A stretch of 64,000 nt of DNA from Akkermansia biwaensis (lineage in GTDB: Bacteria > Verrucomicrobiota > Verrucomicrobiia > Verrucomicrobiales > Akkermansiaceae), in NCBI RefSeq assembly GCF_026072915.1, contig NZ_AP025943.1, forward strand, positions 620,001-684,000, written 5' to 3'. Below, in pieces: positions 41,367-50,488 of the stretch. The position numbers were made by a program, and so were the translations under genes. Positions within the stretch are counted from its first letter, which is position 1. The number at the start of each line of letters is the position of its first letter. Under the pieces are notes generated by a model, which was not told where the DNA came from, did not search any database, and saw nothing but the letters and a program-made list of their open reading frames with translations.

Positions 41367-43592
41367 GTGAGTTACCAGGTCTTTGCCAGAAAATATCGTC
41401 CTCTGACATTCAATGACGTCCTTGGACAGGATCACGTCGTCCAGACGCTGAAAAATGCCATTGAACACAATCGCCTCGCACATGCGTATCTTTTCGTAGG
41501 CCCCCGCGGCACAGGAAAAACATCCACTGCCAGAATTTTCGCAAAAGCCCTAAATTGTACCGGCGGCCCGAAGGTGGACTTCGACCCGCACGAAGATATT
41601 TGCGAGGAGATTGCGGAAGGCCGCAGCCTGGATGTTTTGGAAATCGACGGCGCTTCCAACCGAGGTATCGACCACATCCGGGATTTGAGGGACAATGTGC
41701 GCTTTGCCCCCAGCAGAGGCAACTTCCGCATTGTTTATATAGACGAGGTGCACATGCTTACGAAGGAATCCTTCAACGCACTTCTGAAAACGCTGGAAGA
41801 GCCGCCCCAGCACGTCAAATTCATCTTCGCAACCACGGAACCGCACAAAATCCTGCCGACCATTCTTTCCCGCTGCCAGCGTTTCGACCTGCGTCCCATC
41901 CCTTCTGAAATCATTGCCAACCATCTGCTGCACATCGCCTCCGCCGAGGGAGTCTCCCTGAGCAGTGAGGCGGCGTTCGCCGTGGCGAAAGTGGCGGACG
42001 GCGGGATGCGGGATGCCCAGTCCATGCTGGACCAGCTGGTTTCCTTCTGCGGCGACCATATTGAAGAACAACAGGTCCTTCACATTTTCGGCATCACCTC
42101 ACGGGAAACCGTAGCCCAGGCGCTGGCGCTGATTCTCAAGAAGGAACTGCCCAGCCTTCTCCACCTTCTCCATGAACAGGCGGAAGCGGGAAGGGACATG
42201 GGACAGTTCCTTTCCGAAATTATTTCCGCCGTTCGGGAAATCCTCGTCGCCAAGGTGGACCCGGAAGCAAATTTCGATTCCCTGCCGGAGGCGTCCAAGG
42301 AGGAACTTACCGAACTCGTCAAGCGCACCCAGACGGACAAGATACTGCGCCTGGTGGAAGTTCTGGCGGAGACGGAAGACAAAATGCGCTGGTCCACCAA
42401 TAAAAGACTGCATCTGGAAATGGGCCTGATCAAAGCCGTTCACGCCCTGGCGGAAGCAAGCATCAGCGATATTATCATGGCGCTGGAAGGTGCTCCGCTA
42501 CCCGCCTCCACAAATACGGTTGCTCCAGTATCCGTCTCTTCCGTTCCGCAGGTATTCGGCAGCCAGCCCATTCAGCCGGCCCCTGCTGATACTCCGTCTC
42601 CCGTACCTGCGGCCCCCGACATCAATGAGAGCAAGGACCTTATGGATCCGGTTCCGCAATTCTCCGCATCCAGCAAGGACACAACAGCCATCGTCCAGGA
42701 ACGTGAAGCGGAATACGGAACGCCGGCTCCCGCGGAAGAAAAACCTTCCGCCTCCCCTGTATTGCCCTCTCCGGAACCAGAACCGGAAGTTTCCGCAACT
42801 GCGGCAGAGGAAGAGCCCCTTCCCTCCATCCCAGATGAAGAGCCGCCATTCCTGGAAACGGAAACGCCTCCCGCCCCCGCACCTCAGCCAGAGCAAATAC
42901 AACCAGAAGAAATGCCGCGGATTACGTCCGCTCTTTCAGACGCTCCCGTAGCTCCCCCGGACACCACGGAACCGACCTTCATGGACCCGGAAGAAGGGCT
43001 CCCGCCGGAAAAGCGCACCAGCAGTTTCTTCGATAACCTCTTCGGCATGGAAAGCGCCCCTGCCCGTCCTGTTTCCGCAAACCAAGAAGAAAAACGGGAA
43101 GAACAGCCGCGCCCCGCTACCAAAACCATTACGGAAGAGGACTGGAAAGCCGCGCTGGAACAAGCGGCCGTCAATTTCCCCCTCCAGGCGGATTTCCTGG
43201 CCGGAAGCGTCTTCTCCGGCCATGACGGAACATTCGTCACGGTGGCCTTCCATCCCTCTGACCGCCAGGGCATGGACAGCCTGGCATCCGGACCTCTCCG
43301 GGCCGCGCTGGAAGCGGATCTGTCCCGTCGTTCAGGTGCTCCGGTGGCCCTCTCCGTCCGTGCAGACGCTTCCGTTCCCGAACCTGTTCAGGAACAACTG
43401 GAACCGCTGCCTGCTCCTCCCCCCCCGTCAAACCCGGCGCCCGCGCCCAAATCCCAGGAACCGCAAAGAAAGTCCGCTGCTCCCGTTCAAGAGGCGTCCT
43501 CTCAGGAGAGCGACGCAGAAGACTCCTATTATACGGATCCCCTGATTGACGCCGCCATGGAAATATTCCGTGCCCGCATCATTTCCCAATAA
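41367..43592 (+). CDS. dnaX: DNA polymerase III subunit gamma/tau
   Basis: 741 residues from a GTG start (MSYQVFARKYRPLTFNDVLGQDHV). The clamp-loader ATPase has Walker A GPRGTGKTSTA, Walker B VYIDEVHML, sensor FATTEPHKI and SRCQRFDLRP. The zinc module, normally four cysteines, keeps only two (LNC and DIC), the middle positions being Asp and Glu. Residues from about 375 to 590 are a Pro/Glu-rich linker; a C-terminal tau-like domain (EEDWKAALEQAAVNFPLQADF) ends the protein. No obvious programmed frameshift site was found. It precedes ybaB, as in many genomes. Confidence 0.94.
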   Translation: MSYQVFARKYRPLTFNDVLGQDHVVQTLKNAIEHNRLAHAYLFVGPRGTGKTSTARIFAKALNCTGGPKVDFDPHEDICEEIAEGRSLDVLEIDGASNRGIDHIRDLRDNVRFAPSRGNFRIVYIDEVHMLTKESFNALLKTLEEPPQHVKFIFATTEPHKILPTILSRCQRFDLRPIPSEIIANHLLHIASAEGVSLSSEAAFAVAKVADGGMRDAQSMLDQLVSFCGDHIEEQQVLHIFGITSRETVAQALALILKKELPSLLHLLHEQAEAGRDMGQFLSEIISAVREILVAKVDPEANFDSLPEASKEELTELVKRTQTDKILRLVEVLAETEDKMRWSTNKRLHLEMGLIKAVHALAEASISDIIMALEGAPLPASTNTVAPVSVSSVPQVFGSQPIQPAPADTPSPVPAAPDINESKDLMDPVPQFSASSKDTTAIVQEREAEYGTPAPAEEKPSASPVLPSPEPEPEVSATAAEEEPLPSIPDEEPPFLETETPPAPAPQPEQIQPEEMPRITSALSDAPVAPPDTTEPTFMDPEEGLPPEKRTSSFFDNLFGMESAPARPVSANQEEKREEQPRPATKTITEEDWKAALEQAAVNFPLQADFLAGSVFSGHDGTFVTVAFHPSDRQGMDSLASGPLRAALEADLSRRSGAPVALSVRADASVPEPVQEQLEPLPAPPPPSNPAPAPKSQEPQRKSAAPVQEASSQESDAEDSYYTDPLIDAAMEIFRARIISQ

Positions 43593-43619
43593 ACAAGAAC
43601 ACCTATATCCATATACGCC

Positions 43620-43934
43620 ATGAATATTATGAAGATGATGAAGCAGGTCCAGCAAATGCAGTCCGGACTTGCCGCCGCCCAGGAAAAACTGGCCTCCCAG
43701 ACGGTCACCGCAGAAGGTGCGGGCGACAAGGTCAAAGTCACCGCCACCTGTGACGGCAACATTACGGAGCTGTTCATTGATCCCTCCATTATTGATCCCT
43801 CAGACGCGGAATTCCTTCAGGAGCTTGTGTTGAAAACCATTAATGACGCCATCGTCAAAGGCAAGGAAACTGCCGCTACGGAAATGAAGAAACTGACCGG
43901 AGGGCTGGACCTGCCTCCCGGCATGGGCTTTTAA
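43620..43934 (+). CDS. ybaB: YbaB/EbfC-family nucleoid-associated protein
   Basis: 104 residues: MNIMKMMKQVQQMQSGLAAAQ, then QTVTAEGAGDKVKVTATCDGNITELFIDP and KTINDAIVKGKETAATEMKKLTGGLDLPPGM, the full YbaB signature. These dimers bind DNA. It sits 27 bases after dnaX, the conserved order. Confidence 0.94.
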   Translation: MNIMKMMKQVQQMQSGLAAAQEKLASQTVTAEGAGDKVKVTATCDGNITELFIDPSIIDPSDAEFLQELVLKTINDAIVKGKETAATEMKKLTGGLDLPPGMGF

Positions 43935-43946
43935 CCCATCATCAAG

Positions 43947-44984
43947 GTGCACCGGCTCAGAAGACGCAAACACTTGGCGGAACAGCCCGCGCTATCCGGA
44001 GTCAACCAGCTCGGGAAAGCTTTGGGTTGCGTCTCCCTGTGCCTGTGGGTCATCATCGCTACCATCTTCTGGTCCGGATCGGACACGATGGCGTTCATGA
44101 CTTCCCTGCCCCTCTGGGCATGCTGCCTCATGTTCGCCTTCCCGGCGCTTATTGCGTGGCTGGTCTTCGGCTCGCGCATCGGCCTTCTGGGCGTTATTGT
44201 CTGGGTTGCCTACGGCATCATGACCACGGATTTTCTCCAGCCGATCTCCAGAACTGGCATGGAGTATTACAAAATGCCCCCATCCCCAGACAACCGCCAT
44301 ATAAGAATTCTCACCCTGTATGGCGCATGCGGAGAAAACCCGCCCATTGAACAGATATCCAAGCTCCGGGCGGATGTCATCTTTCTCCAGGGCTGCAGCA
44401 ACCACAACCGCACGCTCAAATTCGCCTACAGCATCTTCGGACGCACCGCCCATATCAAGCAGATAGGGAGTTGCGCCATCATCGTCCGCCACGGGCAAAT
44501 GGGGCCGGTACACAGCATCACGGACACGGCTGGGCTCATCGTGGACTGGATTCCGGAAAGCTCATCCCTGGCGATACGGCTGATCAATCTCAGCCTGGAT
44601 CCCTTTGAACACCGTTTTGACCTGTACTCCCCCGCCTGTTGGAAATACTTCCATACCCTCCGGTTTGTCCACCGCAAACAAATCCAGTACTTGTTCGACA
44701 CTCTCCGGGAAGTGGGAGTCCAGGGAGGGGAACTGCCCATCATTCTGGCGGGGAACTTCAATGCGGCGCCTCAATCCCCCATCTTTGTAAAATTCAACAA
44801 GGACTTTCAGGATTGTTTCAAACTCAAAGGGGCCGGATACGGCGCCACACAGCCCGTGGATTTTCCCCTGCTCCGGCTGGACCGCGTCTTCTGTACGCAT
44901 CCCCTCCGTCCGGAACGGGCCTGCACCGTCCTTGTTCCAGACACGCTCAGGCGTTCCATTCTGGCGGATATATCCATGCCTTAA
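43947..44984 (+). CDS. membrane protein with degenerate endonuclease/exonuclease/phosphatase (EEP) domain
   Basis: 345 residues from GTG 43947, 12 bases after ybaB. Three hydrophobic segments (about 26-42, 51-72, 74-92) precede an EEP-like domain. Its blocks are recognisable but catalytic positions are changed: VIFLQGC where active enzymes have LQE, INLSLDPF where they have a His, AGNFNAAPQSP instead of GDFN, and ADISMP instead of SDH; only the Asp in RLDRVF is kept. It is therefore probably not a nuclease or phosphatase but a binding or scaffold protein. A sequencing error cannot explain so many changes. Confidence 0.7.
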   Translation: MHRLRRRKHLAEQPALSGVNQLGKALGCVSLCLWVIIATIFWSGSDTMAFMTSLPLWACCLMFAFPALIAWLVFGSRIGLLGVIVWVAYGIMTTDFLQPISRTGMEYYKMPPSPDNRHIRILTLYGACGENPPIEQISKLRADVIFLQGCSNHNRTLKFAYSIFGRTAHIKQIGSCAIIVRHGQMGPVHSITDTAGLIVDWIPESSSLAIRLINLSLDPFEHRFDLYSPACWKYFHTLRFVHRKQIQYLFDTLREVGVQGGELPIILAGNFNAAPQSPIFVKFNKDFQDCFKLKGAGYGATQPVDFPLLRLDRVFCTHPLRPERACTVLVPDTLRRSILADISMP

Positions 44985-45020
44985 TCCCCGCTCCATGCTC
45001 CGGAAAAGGAGAGAAAATCC

Positions 45021-46712
45021 CTATAATACCTTCAAGGCGCGGGAAATGGCCGGGAACAACTGCTTCTTTCGGCTGACTACGTCCTTGGCGGCAAACAGGT
45101 TGGGGTCCAGGCGCTCGTACTCTATGTGCTCCAGCACTTCCTCATCCCCTACGGCCAGCAGCATGGAATCATGCGTGACGATGTCCGTCACCAACAGGCA
45201 GGCCAGCTTCAAATCCTCTTCCTTCTCCAGCTTCCGGAGTTCCTCCAGCAAATCCTCCTGAACCTCCTTCAAGCCGTACATGCCAATTTCCTCAATCTGG
45301 GAAATGCTGATCTTGTGGCCATACTCGGTAAATGTCTTGCGGTCCGCCTGCACAATGGCGGAGGGAGCCGTTTTGGAACGCAGCAGGGAACCGGTGGCAA
45401 AAAACTCTTCCGTAAACTTCTTGGCGTCTATCTTGGCAATCCCGGTGAGCCACTCCAGCATCTCCCGGTCTGCCCGCGCGGTAGTGGGGGAAGTCAGGTT
45501 CAGCGTATCCGATAGAATGCCGGCGCACAAACAGATAGCCGTGGACCGGGAAGGCTCCGCATCGCGATGATAGAACCTTCGCGCCACCAGGGTGGAGGTG
45601 GAACCCACCGGCTCATTCAGGAAACGGATGGGATCGCGCGTGGAAAGCTGGGTCCCCAGGCGGTGATGGTCCATCACCTCCACGATTTCAGCCTCTTCCA
45701 CGCCCTTGACGGCCTGGGAAAACTCGTTATGGTCCACCAGGGCCACCCGCGTACGAGGCGGATCGACAAGATCTGTCTTGCTCAGGACGCCTATCATCTT
45801 GTTCGTCTTCACGCTCATCACCGGGAACAGGGCCTGCTTGCGCTTGACGGCGGCCTGCCGCAGTTCCGGGAGAGGCATATTCTCGGGAAACACCGCATAA
45901 TCCGTGTGAACCTGTTCCCTGACCTTCCGGGAACAGCGGATCAACTGGCCCACACTGGCCGTATCCCAGGGCGTGCTCAGAATGCAGGTCCCAGTAGCCT
46001 GGGCGGTTTCAATAATATCCAGGGAGGGAGAGGAACCCGCCGTCGTCACCAGGGCGCGCACTCCGTGTTCCACCGCGTACAACTGCACATTCGGACGGTC
46101 TCCGCAAATCACCACCAGGTCCTGCACGATTCCCTTCCGCTTGTAATTGGCCAGCCTCGTCCGCACGCTCGGTTCGCTGGAAGCGCCCACCAGCAGGATA
46201 TTCTGGGTCTCTTCCTCGCTCAGCGTCTCTCCGGTCAGGCACTTGCCGTCAATGGTTCCGGCAATGTTGCTCAGGCTGGAAAAAACGGACCGCACATTCA
46301 TCTCCGTCATGTTCAGCGGCATCAGGAGGCTCAACAAGTCAAAATAACGCAGCAGGCCATGCAGATTGCGGTCCGCATCAATCACCGGAATGGTCTGGAG
46401 GGAATTCTCCGTCATTCTGCGGTATGCCGTCAAAAACGTATCATCCGGACTCACGCTGATCACATCCCGTCGGCAAATCGTCCCGGCAGTGGGCGTCACG
46501 TCGTGAATCAGCACAGGTTCCGGCACTCCGGCCTTCTCCAACACCCATGAAGTCCTCAGCGTCATCTCTCCGCACCGGGCGGCTATGGCATCAGGTTCTC
46601 CGTGAGTTCTCAAAAACTCCGCATTTCCTATGGCGGAGCAGATGGCGTCCGTATCCGGATTCTGATGCCCGATCACGTAAATGGGCCTTTTCTCTGTTTG
46701 CTCCGGAATCAT
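45021..46712 (-). CDS. ppaC: manganese-dependent inorganic pyrophosphatase with CBS and DRTGG domains
   Basis: 563 residues. Family II pyrophosphatase: DHH motif IGHQNPDTDAICSAIG at the start, then two CBS domains (around DVISVSPDDTFLTAYRRM and FPVMSVKTNKMIGVLS) flanking a DRTGG-like segment, then VDHNEFSQ, MDHHRLGT and a DHHA2 domain with the phosphate-binding SRKKQ near the C terminus. CBS domains in such enzymes bind adenine nucleotides and regulate activity. ATG 46712 has a good GAGG upstream and the DHH motif close by; the longer frame to 46814 overlaps the tonB-like gene. It follows that gene by 20 bases. Confidence 0.92.
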   Translation of the reverse strand: MIPEQTEKRPIYVIGHQNPDTDAICSAIGNAEFLRTHGEPDAIAARCGEMTLRTSWVLEKAGVPEPVLIHDVTPTAGTICRRDVISVSPDDTFLTAYRRMTENSLQTIPVIDADRNLHGLLRYFDLLSLLMPLNMTEMNVRSVFSSLSNIAGTIDGKCLTGETLSEEETQNILLVGASSEPSVRTRLANYKRKGIVQDLVVICGDRPNVQLYAVEHGVRALVTTAGSSPSLDIIETAQATGTCILSTPWDTASVGQLIRCSRKVREQVHTDYAVFPENMPLPELRQAAVKRKQALFPVMSVKTNKMIGVLSKTDLVDPPRTRVALVDHNEFSQAVKGVEEAEIVEVMDHHRLGTQLSTRDPIRFLNEPVGSTSTLVARRFYHRDAEPSRSTAICLCAGILSDTLNLTSPTTARADREMLEWLTGIAKIDAKKFTEEFFATGSLLRSKTAPSAIVQADRKTFTEYGHKISISQIEEIGMYGLKEVQEDLLEELRKLEKEEDLKLACLLVTDIVTHDSMLLAVGDEEVLEHIEYERLDPNLFAAKDVVSRKKQLFPAISRALKVL

Positions 46713-46732
46713 TTTTCGTTTCCTCTTGCAGG

Positions 46733-47506
46733 TTAATCGATGTTCAGCCGGACGGGCACCACCACCTTGGAAGCTATGGGCACGCCATCCTTTTCTGCCG
46801 GATAAAAAGTCCAATTCTCCTTCACCCAGCGCATGAAAAGGCGGTCCAATTCCGCCTTTCCGGTAGACTGGAGGAGATTGACGGATGTAGGTTCGCCACG
46901 GGCATTTACCCCCACCACGACTTTCACCACGGCATTCACCTTGCCCACCCTAGAGGAATTTACGGAACCGGGCAAGGACGGAGCATGTTTATAACGCACC
47001 TTTTTGTCCGGAGTGACATTCTCATCCGGCACGGCGTGTCCGGCAACGGGAACCACCGGTTTTTTCACGGCAGGCCGGGGTTTTACCTCCCTCATGTTGA
47101 TCTGCATGGCGACCAGTTCCTCCGGCAGAAATTCGCTTTCCGGGACATCTGGACGAATATCCTCCACATCCGGCGAATGTTCATGGTCCGGCAGTTCCAC
47201 GGCGAGAAGGTCTTCATCCGTGGCGATGGCCGGAACGGAACTGACGGTTGGCGGAGCAACCGCAGGATCCACGGGAACGGGGCTCACCTCATTCACTTCT
47301 TCAAGCACCTCATCGGATGGAGCCACGAACTCCATGACAATCTCTCCCTTCTGGATGGAAGGAAGCCACCATTCCTGATAATGGATGGCCACCAGCACGG
47401 CGCACAAGGCCACCTGAACGCCCACAGCTACCCCCAGAGCAATCAATATTGCAGATTTGGAGGAGGAACGAGGCTTGAGCCTCACAATCCGGGGCTTTTC
47501 ATCCAT
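46733..47506 (-). CDS. TonB-family energy transducer
   Basis: 257 residues: cytoplasmic basic N terminus, one membrane helix (SAILIALGVAVGVQVALCAVLVAI), a Pro/Glu-rich periplasmic linker, and a C-terminal TonB domain (VGKVNAVVKVVVGVNARGEPTSVNLLQSTGKAELD and WVKENWTFYPA, each cut from one domain). TonB carries proton-motive energy from ExbBD to outer-membrane transporters. No exbBD genes adjoin it; the nearest pair is at 31257-32528. Its promoter is TTGTCA-N16-TATATT at 47537-47564. Confidence 0.82.
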   Translation of the reverse strand: MDEKPRIVRLKPRSSSKSAILIALGVAVGVQVALCAVLVAIHYQEWWLPSIQKGEIVMEFVAPSDEVLEEVNEVSPVPVDPAVAPPTVSSVPAIATDEDLLAVELPDHEHSPDVEDIRPDVPESEFLPEELVAMQINMREVKPRPAVKKPVVPVAGHAVPDENVTPDKKVRYKHAPSLPGSVNSSRVGKVNAVVKVVVGVNARGEPTSVNLLQSTGKAELDRLFMRWVKENWTFYPAEKDGVPIASKVVVPVRLNID

Positions 47507-47536
47507 AAGCAGTGGGCAAAGGGCAAGTGCCTTTTC

Positions 47537-47564
47537 AATATAACAGACACACCCCCTTTGACAA
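47537..47564 (-). promoter_or_regulatory. promoter of the tonB-like gene and ppaC
   Basis: Minus strand TTGTCA (47559-47564), 16-base spacer, TATATT (47537-47542). Confidence 0.5.
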
Positions 47565-47635
47565 GCAGCAGCCCAGCCATACGCAGGACGTTACTATTTT
47601 GTTATCTCCATGAAAAATGAACATACGCACGGGAA

Positions 47636-48421
47636 TCAATAGCCCAAAGCCTCACGGATGCGGGCGGCAAACGTCTGCGCCTTTTCTGCAAAGCCCAGTT
47701 CCGGATTCTGGTACATGATACCGCGGGACACGTTGATCAGGGGAGGCGCCGCATGGCCGGAACCGCTCAGGCTGGAAAGATCGCCTCCCTGGGCGCCCAG
47801 TCCGGGAATCAACAGAGGAGCGTCCGGGATGCGCGCCAAAATGTCGGAATCGGCATTGGTCAGCCCCACCACCATGCCTACGGACGTTTTGCGGTGTTCC
47901 TGCATGGACCGCCGCACCATGTCTCCCACCAGCTCATACACCTTGCGGCCGTCCGACAGCTCCCGGCGTTCGATGTCGGAAGAACCGGGATTGGACGTAA
48001 CCGTCAGCAAATAAACGCCCTTGCCTTCATACTCCAGAAAAGGTTCCAAAGTATCATACCCCATGAAGGGGCTCAACGTAACAGCATCCACACCCAGGCG
48101 TTCAAAATAGGCCTGTGCATAATACTTCTGGGTCTCTCCGATGTCGCCGCGCTTGACGTCCAGCACCACGGGAACGTCATCCGGCATATCAGGCAGCAAT
48201 TCTTCCAGCATTTCCAGACCGCGCAGTCCCATGGCCTCGAAATAGGCGATATTCGGCTTGAACGCGGCCGCATAAGGAGCGGTTTCCTCCACCACTTTCC
48301 GCAGCAGGACCGGAACGGCCTGCAAATCATCCATAACAGGGCGCGGATCCAGGCCCACGCACAACGCGGAACCGGTCTTTTCAATGCGGGCGGCGAGTTT
48401 ATCCGTAAAAGAAATGCTCAT
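47636..48421 (-). CDS. pyrF: orotidine 5'-phosphate decarboxylase (type 2)
   Basis: 261 residues; last step of de novo UMP synthesis. The catalytic VVLDVKRGDIGETQKYYA block, ALCVGLDPRP near the N terminus, AAFKPNIAYFEA and the phosphate-binding LLIPGLGAQGGD are diagnostic of the longer PyrF2 subgroup. A TTGCCT-N17-TTTAAT promoter ends six bases before the ATG, predicting a leaderless mRNA. Divergent from the OPT transporter gene. Confidence 0.96.
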   Translation of the reverse strand: MSISFTDKLAARIEKTGSALCVGLDPRPVMDDLQAVPVLLRKVVEETAPYAAAFKPNIAYFEAMGLRGLEMLEELLPDMPDDVPVVLDVKRGDIGETQKYYAQAYFERLGVDAVTLSPFMGYDTLEPFLEYEGKGVYLLTVTSNPGSSDIERRELSDGRKVYELVGDMVRRSMQEHRKTSVGMVVGLTNADSDILARIPDAPLLIPGLGAQGGDLSSLSGSGHAAPPLINVSRGIMYQNPELGFAEKAQTFAARIREALGY

Positions 48422-48427
48422 GGGCGA

Positions 48428-48456
48428 ATTAAATCACGGCAACCACAGGCAGGCAA
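48428..48456 (-). promoter_or_regulatory. promoter of pyrF (leaderless)
   Basis: Minus strand TTGCCT (48451-48456), 17-base spacer, TTTAAT (48428-48433), six bases before the ATG. Confidence 0.55.
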
Positions 48457-48539
48457 GCCCCAACGGAACTCCTGCCAAACGCAGAAGAACGGCAGATACG
48501 GCTTTTCCAGGCCGTTCTCCCATGCTATGTTCCGGCCAT

Positions 48540-50408
48540 ATGCCGCACACTGACGTTCCCGCCGGACAGCCAACCCTCTCCTGCCTGGAAAAGCCTCTGC
48601 CCTTGGACGGATTCCGGGGAACCCCGGAAGAAATAGAACAGCAATGGTACGACCAGGTCTATCTGGGTTCCGGAGACAGAATCAAGCAGCTTACCTGGAG
48701 AGCCGTCATCGTCGGAATGCTTCTGGGCTCCATCCTCTCCCTCACCAATCTGTACGCCAACCTCAAGATGGGCTGGTCCTTCGGCGTAGCCCTGACGGCG
48801 GGCATCATTTCATTTGCTCTCTGGAACGCCTTTGTCCGCCTGGGAATTTCCAAATCTCCCATGACCATTCTGGAAAACACCTGCATGCAGTCCGCCGCCA
48901 GCTCCGCAGGTTACTCCACGGGCGGCACGCTTACATCGGCCGTAGCCGCCCTTCTCCTGCTCACCGGACAGCACATGCCCCTGGGAGTCACTTTTGCCTG
49001 GATATTCTTTATCGCCATATTGGGCGTCACGATGGCCATTCCAATGAAACGCCAGATGATCAACATCGAGCAAATCAAATTCCCGGACAGCATCGCCACG
49101 GCGGAAACGCTCAAAGTTCTCTATTCGGAAGGGAAAAAGGCGGCCGGACAGGCCAAGGCCCTGCTTTACTCCGCGCTGTTCGCCTCCGCCAATGCCATCG
49201 CCATGGCCCTGGGCGGGGAAAAATGGCTGGGAACCGTCCAACAGCATATCCTGGGAAACTGGTACCAGAGAACCATTTTCTTCAAATGGGACCTCATGTT
49301 TGTGGGGGCAGGCGCACTGGTGGGCATGAAAACCTCCCTCAGCCTTTTCATTGGGGGCACCGTCTGCTGGGCTCTGTACGTTCCCTGGCTTTCCAGCCAG
49401 GGCCTTCTTGCCGCTGGAGCCGGCTACCGCGACAGCGTTGGATGGACGCTGTGGGGAGGCACCGCATGCATGGTCGTAGCCAGCATCGTGGCCTTCCTCT
49501 TCCAATGGAAAAGCATTGCACGCTCCTTCTCTTCCCTGGGAGCCATGTTCTCCATGAACAAAAAGCGCCATCTGACGGATGTGGAAAAAATAGAAACGCC
49601 CATGAGCTGGTTCCTGGCCGGGCAGATCATCTCCCTCATCGCGCTCAGCTACCTGGCCTACACTACCTTTGACGTTCCCTACTGGATGAGCTGTTTCGCC
49701 GTTTTCATCTCCTTCTTTCTGGCGCTTGTCGTATGCCGGATTACAGGGGAAGCCAACATCACACCCACCGGAGCCATGGGAAAAGTCACTCAGTTGATCT
49801 TCGGAGGAATTGCGCCCGGCCACGTTACGGCTAACCTTATGGCGGCCAATATTACTTCCGGAGCCTCCAGCTCTTCGGCCGACCTGCTCGTGGACCTCAA
49901 GGTAGGATATCTGCTGGGAGCCAACCCCCGCAAGCAATTCATTGCTCAATTCTCCGGCATCTTTCTGGGAACGCTCGTCTCCGTGCTGGCGTTCCGCTCC
50001 CTGGTGCCGGACGTGGATGCCCTCCAGGCTTTCAATGCACCGGGGGCCAGGACATGGGCGGCAACGGCGGAAGCCCTCGGCATGGGATTCAGCCATCTGC
50101 ACAGCATCAAGGTTCTCTCCATCATTGCAGGCGGCATTCTCGGTCTGGTTCTTGTGCTTGTTCCCCGCTACTTTCCCGCTGTGGGGAAATGGCTGCCTAC
50201 CCCCATCGGCTTCGGCCTTGCGTGGGCCATTCAATGGAACGACTCGTTCCTCTTCTTTGCCGGGGCCGTCCTCGGCTGGGCGGCAGACCATCTCTTCCGG
50301 TCCAAATCCAGGGAATATAAAATCCCCACCGCTTCCGGCATCATTGCCGGGGCGGCCCTGACAGGCATGGCCATCCTGATGTTCAGCATCTACCAGTCCG
50401 CGCGCTGA
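48540..50408 (+). CDS. OPT-family oligopeptide transporter
   Basis: 622 residues with about 14-16 hydrophobic helices. Characteristic stretches: LTNLYANLKMGWSFGVALTAGIIS in the first helices, IKFPDSIATAETLKVL, CRITGEANITPTGAMGKVTQL and ANITSGASSSSADLLVDLKVGYLLGAN, all marking the prokaryotic OPT group. These import oligopeptides or metal chelates, likely with protons. ATG 48540 is preferred; the frame from 48384 overlaps pyrF and its promoter, and TATGTT at 48526-48531 lies eight bases before 48540. Confidence 0.88.
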   Translation: MPHTDVPAGQPTLSCLEKPLPLDGFRGTPEEIEQQWYDQVYLGSGDRIKQLTWRAVIVGMLLGSILSLTNLYANLKMGWSFGVALTAGIISFALWNAFVRLGISKSPMTILENTCMQSAASSAGYSTGGTLTSAVAALLLLTGQHMPLGVTFAWIFFIAILGVTMAIPMKRQMINIEQIKFPDSIATAETLKVLYSEGKKAAGQAKALLYSALFASANAIAMALGGEKWLGTVQQHILGNWYQRTIFFKWDLMFVGAGALVGMKTSLSLFIGGTVCWALYVPWLSSQGLLAAGAGYRDSVGWTLWGGTACMVVASIVAFLFQWKSIARSFSSLGAMFSMNKKRHLTDVEKIETPMSWFLAGQIISLIALSYLAYTTFDVPYWMSCFAVFISFFLALVVCRITGEANITPTGAMGKVTQLIFGGIAPGHVTANLMAANITSGASSSSADLLVDLKVGYLLGANPRKQFIAQFSGIFLGTLVSVLAFRSLVPDVDALQAFNAPGARTWAATAEALGMGFSHLHSIKVLSIIAGGILGLVLVLVPRYFPAVGKWLPTPIGFGLAWAIQWNDSFLFFAGAVLGWAADHLFRSKSREYKIPTASGIIAGAALTGMAILMFSIYQSAR

Positions 50409-50488
50409 TACATCCTTCCAGCCCCATGCATCGGATTCCGGGAAAAACATTTCCCGGAACCTGAATCAAACAAACCTTAAACCGGCAT

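Noticed and set aside
48810-50450. 546-codon minus-strand frame opposite the OPT transporter
   Set aside because: Antisense shadow rich in Gly, His and Gln with no family resemblance.
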